Assembly: GCA_016169945.1 (NCBI GenBank)
Contig: JADLSH010000305.1
Span: 1,116,001-1,180,000 of the forward strand
From: Trachythela sp. YZ-2020
Taxonomy: Eukaryota > Cnidaria > Anthozoa > Malacalcyonacea > Clavulariidae
Direction of reading: 5' to 3'
Length of the DNA stretch: 64,000 nucleotides
Shown: piece after piece, positions 55,963-64,000 of the stretch
How positions within the stretch are numbered: position 1 is the first letter of the stretch
How the letters are laid out: each line of letters starts with the position of its first letter
Notes under the pieces: model-generated
Told to the model about the DNA's origin: nothing
Database searches by the model: none
What the model saw: the letters and a program-made list of their open reading frames with translations, nothing else
Made by a program: the position numbers and the translations under genes

Positions 55963-57170
55963 GTTTAAATTTATTTGAGTAATTCAGGCACATCACGCAA
56001 CATAAATTTTGATTGGGGGAGCTGGTGTCAATTCAAATTTTCTAACTCTCGTATACAGTCGTAAGTACATTTAAGGGCATTTCCAGTTGAGTAACCTTGC
56101 ATTGGAATTAGTTGACGTCATATTTACTACTTCCTAACCCACCTTCGTTTCCAGGGCTTCCCGGATAGGCCGAAGAGTCCTGTGAACGAGGATGTTCCTG
56201 ATCTCGATAAACTCGTCCCTAAGCCATTATATATCTACACATTGAAACCAAGGAACTAGCTAAAAATGCGATCTATTAGTAATTTAGTGCTGGAAACAAA
56301 CCATATCTGATATTTTCTTGGCTGGTAGTTCATATAATGGCGTATTCATGCAAAAAAATGATCCTTTGCCAAGACGAACTACGAACGCAAGTTCTGTGGT
56401 CAAGACTGTTGTCAATACAAAATTCAATTGTTCAAAATATGGACCTCATACGGATGTCAATCTTGGATGGGTAACTGTCGAACTGTAAAAAAGCACTTTG
56501 GTTAATTGGTTTGAACAGGTTTAACAAGGAATTCGTGTTGATTGACCAGAACCTCTTGGTTGAATTAACCAAAATATGCTAGGTGGTTATTCAACCAGGG
56601 ATCTGGTTAGAATTTAACACCATTCTGGTTATAATTCACCATGCAGGGTGTTTTAGAATGTATACATACAGTTACTTGACTTGAAATCCCACTTAATCCT
56701 TGTTTTGGAAGTTACAAATTGTAATCCATGTACATGCCTAGTAATTATTAACAAGAATTGATAAATCGAATTATTGCGCTATTGCTATTAAGGTTTATAG
56801 GGACGATTTGTCCATTCACAAATATTATTGCTTTTCCAGGGAAGGATGAATTACTGTCTTGGAAACGAATGTCCAAATGGTTATGCATTTATAAAAGGAT
56901 TTCCTTTCAGACTTGATAGTCAGGAATCTTTTAGGTAAACAGAATGGCCTCAGAGGCTACGTTATCTCAAATATTGGACTGGATTGCGACTTTTATCCTT
57001 TCTTGCTAAAGCTACTTTCTTGCGTAATTAAAGTTCTTTTTCTATTAAGATCTCCTCCCCACCTCTCCAATTCTTCAACTCATGCTATAAAAAATTCTTC
57101 ATACTTCATAGTGTGCGATAGTGTAAACCTGTGAAGAGTTTTCTATTAAAATTTGCTATAAGATGTCATC
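55963..57170 (+). repeat. tandem array unit 4, truncated
   Basis: The first ~430 bp match the starts of units 1-3. At about 56394 the sequence jumps into the tail of exon 5 and continues through exon 6 to about 57170. Confidence 0.8.
56394..56934 (+). pseudogene. fibrinogen-related paralog remnant
   Basis: The tail of exon 5 (about 56394-56470, reading NTKFNCSKYG then VNLGW, with GT donor) and a complete 95-nt exon 6 (56840-56934, reading GRMNYCLGNECPNGYAFIK) remain. Exons 1-4 and all exons after the sixth are missing. Exon 6 differs from the three intact copies far more than they differ from one another, so this is the residue of an older, distinct paralog. Confidence 0.8.
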
Positions 57171-57663
57171 ACTTTGATCAAAGGAGGGAGGATTTGGAGA
57201 AAGAATTAAAAAGGGATATTTTGCTTCAACGGAGTGGAAGCACTGATTACGTTGTACATTGAAGAATCCTGAACTTTGGAAAGCTTTATTGCCAATTTGT
57301 GGACTCTATTTTAAAGGGATATTCCTAAAGATACGGTTGGCAAAACATGCCCATTTGGGATCTACCATTCTCCCTAGCCGAGCTTGCTCCTCTTGTGAGC
57401 AAATATGCACTGATATTTTGTATGCATAGCTGAAGGATATGAGAATCTCCTTAAAGCGACTTTCCAGATCGGAAAGTACCTAAGAAAGTACCTGTCGGGA
57501 ACACGTGGAATTTAATGTGATGATTTGTGCATAAATTATCTTTGACTGGTGCGAAAAGACAAAGGATAATATATATTGCGTAAAACGCTTTTCGCATAAA
57601 TATAGTTAGGCTAAATTGTATTCTATTTAACCTTTTAAACTTTTACATTTGGACAAGGCAGCC
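56935..57663. other. no gene; leader of the next gene
   Basis: To about 57170 decayed array sequence, then unique DNA that should contain the promoter of the gene starting at 57664. No clear TATA box. Confidence 0.4.
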
Positions 57664-60600
57664 ATGCGGACGTATTTTGTGATAAGTTGTGTATTCATAA
57701 TTCTCGCAAATTATGCGATATTAACGGTAAATTGTTCCGGGTCATTTTTTAAAGAGTTTACAGCTCACGGTGGCTCTGTGATTAAAGATGGGTCCAAGGT
57801 ACGTGGGGATAAATATTTTGTAGTTTACTGCATGGGTGGTTATCTATTTTATTACATGCTAGTTTTGCTATCTCAATACATTACTGATGTAGAAAAGATT
57901 GATTGAAAAGTGATTCGTATAGTTATTGCGAGGTCAGCAGTCAAAAGGATTATAGATATCAGTTATTGAGATAATAGAGCCTTTTCAATACCAGTCGTTA
58001 ATTACGCAGAACTAGAAAAACATAAGATATAAAGACAAAACAAAAAGCAAATGACAACTGCAGCTAGTGTGGGTCGAAATATATCTTATTTATTTTACAT
58101 GAGCTTTTAGATTCCCTGTTAATAGTCCAGTTACAGATAAGCCAGGGACATTAGAAGGCCTGAATTGGTACAGACGAGAACTAATATATAACATTTGATT
58201 ACGATTAGAAATATTTTTAGTTCTTATAACTTATAAGAACAAAATGAGTTTCTAAAGTTCAATTATATGGTATAATTAAAAATTAGAGTTTTTTCGGACA
58301 GTTCAATGTCTGATCCGAGTATAATAGAGCTTCCGGACGATGCCACAAACGAATTCCCCAAATTGGGCACGAATGAGGGCAAAGACGATCTTTTTGCGTA
58401 GCCAGCTAACAACAACGCTTAACTTTAGTTGCTTCGTCACAGCAATCTGATCAGCCAAAGCAGTCATGAAGTTCCTCAAGTGCTGTGTCTCGCTAAACAC
58501 AAGAGGTGTAAAGGAACCATTATCAACCTAGCTGGACGATGCGTTTGTTGTAGTGGTGCTGTAGATGCTCTGGTTTCGACGTGTTGTAGCATATATACGG
58601 GTTGAATACCCAGACACCAAAGAATGCCTTTTCCACAACCCTGCCAGAAACCTAGCGCTAGCTACAATGTCCACACGAGAAATATTTTGAATTAATGAAG
58701 GGGGCGGTTAAGAATTTTGATGTTGAGTAAAAATTGTTGACGGCAATTTGTCATTGGCTTTGTGAAAAAGAAAATAGATGTGTACTTAACATTTACCAAC
58801 AACTCCAGAAGTTACATATTTCCAGATTCTCTTGGGGTGACTTTAGTGTATAATTTATCCATCTAATTTGAAGGAACAATTTGGTGTACCGTATATTCGT
58901 TTGTAAGGCTTCTACACGGACTGGTGGAAACTTACGGTTGGGGTTTGTATTTCGCATACATCGCGTGAAAAACATTTTCAGTCAAAATCGCGAAGTAGAA
59001 TTTCGGTATGACATTATTTGAATATGACTTAAAGCTTAACCATGATGACACTATTTTTGCATCTCTGCAGATCATCTACTGTCCCGCGGGTCCCCCTGGT
59101 CCCCCTGGACCACCTGGTGTCCCTGGATTTCCAGGACGTGATGGTAGGGATGGTAAGACTTTGATCGAAGTGGATAAACATGGTCATTTATGTACAAAAC
59201 CTGTCCCATGTCCACCACATCCGCCATGTCCCCAACCTACACCTTGTGTCCCAGCTGTCCCCAGGTAAGAAATTTATATTTTGAGCGATATTTTCAATTC
59301 AGAATCTAAATGAATAGTCCACATCCTCATAACAGGCTGTAAGGGTGTTAAAGCTTCTATTACATTATTAGTTCTATATACATGTAGCACGTTATGGTGG
59401 TTTCCCACTAGCGAATTTTTTCGCGCCAACGACATTTCTATTGCTATGACTATGGTCTATGGATTATCGTGCGAATTTTTTCCGGAGCGATTTTGAAGGG
59501 CTGTGGAAGAGTAATTTTTCACTGCTGTCAAAATATGACTGCAATGCTCATGTGACACCGAACTAAAACGCAACAATTATGAATCAAATTGTGCGCTTAA
59601 CATGTTCAGTATGGAAAATACGCTACCAGGGGCGTAACTTGAGTCGAAACATTAGGGGTGTGTGGTTCTTTTTACCGGACGAAAGGGCGTGGTCAGGACA
59701 CAATGTAAAGGGACCGGCCAAAATGACCAGGTTTATGGGGCCCTCATGCTGCTAGTGTGGGAATCCATATGGTGAGTGCTGAAGCACGAGAATTGAAATG
59801 TAGAGTCTCTGAAACGCCATTTTATGCACTCTGGGGGAAGATTTTATAGCATTCTGATGGTCAGAAAATGTTGTATACTGGATTAGGAAATTTTTAAATT
59901 ATCCAAACTGGTCTTGTGCTGGCCTTACGCCCCTGTACGCTACATATATAAAAAAAATCATGTTTTACACAGGCCAAGCCCAACTCCAATACCTATTCCT
60001 CTGGGCACTCAGCAAAATCCTGCCTGGTCGTGTCAAGAGATATATGCATTAAACCCGCACACGAACAGTGGCCCGCATTGGTTGAAGACACCTCATCATG
60101 AGCCTTATCAGGTAAAGTAGGTGTATGCATAGGCGTACAAGACGGGGGTGGGGATGGGGGGGGGGCTGTGATGCAAACATTGTAACAAAGTACGGCAGTT
60201 TCTACTCAAGAGTTAGGTAATTTTGTTGGGCAGTTCGCCTCCTTATTTGTATGCGAATGGATAATATGGATTTGTAATACATGCGCAAGCAAATAATATG
60301 CCCTATGTTACACTAAGGAATGACATTTACCTGGGACTTACGTGTACCTTAGAAATGCCTAACTGGAGCCAGACGTGGTGTGGCAATTGAGTCCCACAAA
60401 TTGGACCATTATATGCATGCAAATTTTACTGAGTACTGATATCAGAGACTCTAATTTTAACTATGTTGTTAAGGAGCAGTGGTCTTGGGTGAAGATGAAT
60501 TGTGCCTGGTGGGTCCTGGGGCAAGCACCTCTGGAAAAATTGTGAAATCTAATTAAAGTCCCTGAAATAAAATTATTGTAACATACTCATCTTACTGTTA

Positions 60601-63361
60601 TTTGCAACCAGACATGGATGCAACAGTTATGAAAATATCAATCATGAAACCGTTTCATGCACTCTTAATTATCAGAAAAGTCGAAATTTATCAATCCTTT
60701 AATTGATCAATTGGAATGTGATCAATATTCATTTGTGTAAATGTAGAAGGACTTAGTTTTTTCTTAAATTAATAAAGAAAAGTAGACGGCGAACATTTAG
60801 GAAGTAGACGGCGAACTTCGCCGGTCACCGGCTTCTAAGGAGAACCCTGGTTCTTTATAACTCCCAAATAGAAACCTCTTCGAGAGACAGACTTGGAGCA
60901 AGTCTAATGCTTGGCTTGAGGTCGTTCAAGGTCAGTCCTAGGTCAGTCCTGGGACAGTCCAAGCCCAGTGTTCCAAGCCCAGTGTTCCAAGCCCAGTGTT
61001 CCAAGCACAGGATCCCTATCTGCCTTAGGTAGGTCCTGGGATAGGGGGGTAGGGGGATAGGGGGATAGGTGTAAGGCCCAATCACCAACCACTGTGATAC
61101 CAATGCCTGACCATCATATGCCAATTATCTTCTAGGTACACTGTGAAATGGTACAAGACGTAGGCGTTAACCGTGGTGGTTGGACGTTGGTAGCCAGAGT
61201 GGATGGGCATACCAATGATTTTGCCGGTATCAGTCCAACTTGGACGAACTCTGACTTGATTAACGAAGAAGAAGGAACAGACCTCTCAAAGACAAATTCT
61301 ATGAAGAATTATGGTTGGGGAAACATCATCAGTAATCAATTAATGGCGTGTTTTAGCGGACCTCACCAACACTGTGCAACGTTTACTCATAATAAAGAGA
61401 TGACGCTTGCTGATCTATTTAAATCACAGTTCGCTGTGGAAACGTCGGAACGTTATACGTTTAAATCATTGATGGGGAAGTTTGGTAAAGCACTGGATGT
61501 TTCTGAATTGAAGACGGTAATATCTTATGTCATGAGGACATTTCTTTTATACACGTTGCGTATTTTCGATGAAGAATGTTCAAAATCCAAAATATTTTTT
61601 TGGTACTATTCCAAATCACTTTGTTTCAGCCGCAGCTATTTATATGGTTTGCCCTCTAAATTTATCATTCTTGGGATTGGAAAACACCAACTGAGAAATG
61701 ACAAAAATTTAGATTAACTGAAATTACAAATATTAATGTCACAATAATAGCACAAATGTTTACAACATTGCCAATAAAACTAGCTAAAACTAAAATGTGC
61801 TCAACTTCAGAAAACGTAAGGCGTGCAATTAATGCGGGAAGCACGGGTGGCAGATGCGGTTAGGGCACTGCCCCTTACCTCTGAGTTAAGCTGGCTATAC
61901 ATCAGGTCGAGGGCAAGGATTTACTTCGGTTGGGTAATCTCCCTGTGCTTTATAAACTCATGTAAGTTGAGATTGGTTGGTTCTCTCCTCATGTGCTTTG
62001 GGAGTTTTTCTCCGAGTATACTAGTACTAAAGTTTTCCTCCCTTGCTAAAAACAACAAAAAACAAACCCTTATGCACTGACCATAATTTACTTACACTCG
62101 GAGACCTTAGTCAATTGGTGTATAAAACCTGCATGTTAAGGCTTTCCATCTACTTCACAGCTGTGGTAAACACAATACATTGAACTAAACTAAACCAAAC
62201 CACCCCAATTAAATCTCTTTCTTGGCACTATTTTATAGTTTAAGGTCTCATTTTCGTGCTTTTTCCATCGTAAAACGTAAGGAAAGCCAGCAAAATATTT
62301 AATGCAGTCATGTATAACTGAGTGCATGGCATTCCATTGTCTTTAACTATAAAAGGCTTTAGATTATTGCGAACACGATTTCACTAAACCTGGTAAACGT
62401 TTAGGGTATAGACAGTCCATAGAACGTTTTAAAAATCAAATCCAGTAAGCCAAAAATAAATAAAACTTGAAATTTGTAAAAATTTGACTGTGCATATTCA
62501 TTCCAGGAATGGTGTGGTTTAAACCTGGGTGACCTGTGCAGTTTGGCCCATCCACCCAGCAAGTACCATGGGTCACATGTGTGTAGGATTGGATGTATTG
62601 GTGATTCAAGTGATGGCAGCTGTCATCCCCAGGACTATGCATTGGGTAAGGGAGAGTATGTTTAAGTCGAAGGCTTATTAAAGGCGCCTCTGGCTGCCAC
62701 CATATCAGACTCATGTCTGATCAGGGAGGACAGCTACGATGGAAGGGTTAGTTCGGGGCTTATCCCAACCCACCCTGTCAACATTCCTTGTACTAGGAAA
62801 CCAGAGCACCCGGAGAAAACCCACGACTTTCGGTAGAACGTTGACTGACTTTCACATAAGTGTCATGAGTCTGCAGCGAGAATCGAATCCATGATCTCAG
62901 AGGTGAAAGGCGCTTGCTCTTACGATTGCGCCACCGAAGAACATCGAATATTTTTCATACTCTATTTCTCCTGGTTATAAATTTCAACGAACGTTCTGAG
63001 ATATGTAAACACTATATTTTGATTGACACATCACAAGTCGTCCCAAATCTTGTTGGCAAATCCACATGACCATAACAAGTTGGCAAATCCACATGACCAT
63101 AACAAGCTGTTGGTCACGGATCCGCAGACTCTACATATACAAATTCAAAAAGTCTGCGGCGCAGGGCAGGTCATTGACGAACACTAAAATTGATTACTCC
63201 ACAATCTTTCTCAAGGTATCGGTGTAGCAGTATGTCATCGTAGCCATAGAGACAAGAGATGTGCACTGAAAGATACCTCTACGAAAAGTTTGTATTATAG
63301 AACACTGCTGGACAAACGACATGGAAGTTATTCTCAAACAGCTTTTATTTACATCAAATAG
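57664..63361 (+). CDS. collagen-fibrinogen-like secreted protein (ficolin-like layout), 377 aa, 6 exons
   Basis: Exons: 57664-57798, 59071-59264, 59973-60111, 61136-61516, 62507-62645, 63216-63361. GT-AG junctions, phases and total (1134 nt) all agree. The ATG at 57664 begins a signal peptide (MRTYFVISCVFIILANYAIL). Exon 2 encodes Gly-X-Y repeats (GPPGPPGPPGVPGFPGRDG), then a Pro/Cys-rich linker (PCPPHPPCPQPTPC). Exon 3 opens the fibrinogen-like domain (WSCQEIYALNP). Exon 4 carries VHCEMVQDVGVNRGGWTLVA. Exons 5-6 hold a Cys-rich end (EWCGLNLGDLC, GCIGDSSDGSC) and a terminus AFIYIK. Collagen stems usually trimerise the domains, so a multimeric recognition or matrix protein is likely. The start of exon 6 rests on AAG/GTATC and frame closure. 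AATAAA lies near 63760. Confidence 0.82.
58303..58650 (-). mobile_element. retroelement C-terminal relic in intron 1
   Basis: Minus-strand pieces read VEKAFFGVWVFNPY and, in another frame, SETQHLRNFMTALADQIAV then VVVSWLRKKIVFALIRAQ. From memory, DAFFDVRVF...GGMG...YS-V--WLR-RLSFALLRS is a recurring C-terminal block of a retroelement class common in cnidarian genomes. Stops and frameshifts show decay. The class is uncertain (perhaps DIRS-like). Confidence 0.5.
59627..59935. mobile_element. hAT-like MITE in intron 2
   Basis: The ends CAGGGGCGTAA and TTACGCCCCTG are flanked by the perfect octamer TACGCTAC (59619-59626 and 59936-59943). The terminal CAGGGGCG is shared with the element at 26960-27725. 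Confidence 0.92.
60112..61135. repeat. intron 3 with two short tandem repeats
   Basis: A 14-bp repeat (AAGCCCAGTGTTCC) is present three to four times at about 60961-61008, followed by GATAGGGGG-type repeats at 61038-61072. No other feature. Confidence 0.7.
61828..62090 (+). mobile_element. tRNA-derived SINE, sense, intron 4
   Basis: A tRNA-like head (GGTGGCAGATGCGGTTAGGG, TACCTCTGAG) is followed by GTTGGTTCTCTCCTCATGTG and the central block GGGAGTTTTTCTCCGAGTAT with GTTTTCCTCCC, then an A-rich AAAAACAACAAAAAACAAA tail. Confidence 0.75.
62655..62940 (-). mobile_element. tRNA-derived SINE, antisense, intron 5
   Basis: On the minus strand the head reads GGTGGCGCAATCGTAAGAGC with the B-box-like GGATTCGATTC. 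The central block GTGGGTTTTCTCCGGGTGCT and CTGGTTTCCT follow. Same family as 61828-62090. From memory the central block is shared by a broad animal SINE group. Confidence 0.8.
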
Positions 63362-64000
63362 CTATAGTTCAAATTTCAAAATTCACTATTTTCTTTGTAA
63401 AATAGAAGAAGTATATTCACCCTTGCAAGTGACGTCACAACTCGGCCATTTTGAGTGGGAAATTCAAACCACTAATTCAAACTAATTAGAATGAAATCCA
63501 ACATGGCTGACATTAATACGTACGCCAACTTTCCTTAATAACTCGGGTTCCAGACATGCTAAAACGCCAAACTATACACCAAAATACTCCTCGTTGTTCA
63601 TAGATCCTAGCGAGATATAGCTTGTTTTATAACTCTCCGTATCTCGCAAGATACAAGCGAAAACGGTGAAATCCACGATAATGCCACCCAAAATGGCGGA
63701 AGCCAAAGAAATCCGAGTTGTTACGTCATTTGCAAGGGCTGAATAGACTTTAAAACTAAAATAAATATTCGAAATGGTTTCTATAATTCTATACTTCGAA
63801 TTTTACACCTGGAGTCGTATAGGATGTGCTGCTCAAATGTTGCAATTAACAAGAACAGCCTTTCTTCTTTTTACTCTTGGATGGAAACGAGAGCGCCCAT
63901 ACGTCATCATGCGATTGTTTATTAAAAGATCCTGAAAGATATTTCATTACACTTTGAAACATTTCCTCAACGCCGTCACCAGTTTTTGCCGAAGTGTAAT
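63362..64000. other. 3'UTR/flank with dispersed repeat piece
   Basis: After the stop at 63359-63361 the flank holds CCACGATAATGCCACCC (63673-63689), inverse of 1658-1674, and AATAAA near 63760. No further gene. Confidence 0.45.

Noticed and set aside
61148..61717. 189-codon frame starting MVQDVGVNRGG
   Set aside because: Its first part is true exon 4 of the collagen-fibrinogen gene, but it starts inside the exon (real acceptor at 61134-61135) and runs into the intron past the GT at 61517.

Overview
The window is animal nuclear DNA and is most likely cnidarian, possibly anthozoan. It is AT-rich. Its genes are split into many small exons with GT-AG introns. Most of the non-genic sequence is short non-autonomous DNA transposons (hAT-like, with 8-bp target duplications), tRNA-derived SINEs, hairpin satellites and minisatellites. 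The secreted fibrinogen-like proteins encoded here match, from memory, a style common in corals and sea anemones. No search could be run, so the organism is an inference.

Layout. 0-13 kb: one exon resembling a mitochondrial m-AAA protease (paraplegin-like), a tRNA-like pol III unit, then several kilobases of satellites and minisatellites with transposon insertions. A single-exon 187-aa orphan gene lies on the minus strand (11229-11792) between two 69-bp minisatellite arrays. 13.8-19.5 kb: an internally repeated region, itself duplicated about 2.4-2.7 kb apart. On the minus strand it repeats a cassette of 3' splice site, short terminal exon and AATAAA with a GU-rich element. 21-23 kb: repeated segments with CCAAT boxes and minus-strand GT donors, possibly alternative first exons of the same transcription unit. 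23-29.9 kb: a dense transposon zone around one small cysteine-rich membrane protein gene (25845-26231).

29.9-57.2 kb: a tandem array of 7.8-9.4-kb units. Each of the three full units carries an intact 12-exon gene (659-661 aa) for a secreted protein: signal peptide, short Cys module, fibrinogen-like region, Cys-rich segment, a segment resembling the collagen XV/XVIII trimerization domain, a short coiled coil, and a second fibrinogen-like domain. A fourth unit is truncated and keeps only two exons. The copies are nearly identical in introns but differ in patches of the last domain, as expected of diversifying lectins.

57.6-63.4 kb: a related 6-exon gene for a 377-aa secreted protein with a short collagen stretch followed by a fibrinogen-like domain (ficolin-like layout). 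Its introns hold a retroelement relic, a hAT-like element and two SINEs. The four intact genes and the remnant form a local cluster of secreted, probably oligomeric, fibrinogen-related proteins. Recognition or matrix roles are plausible, but the sequence alone does not decide between them.
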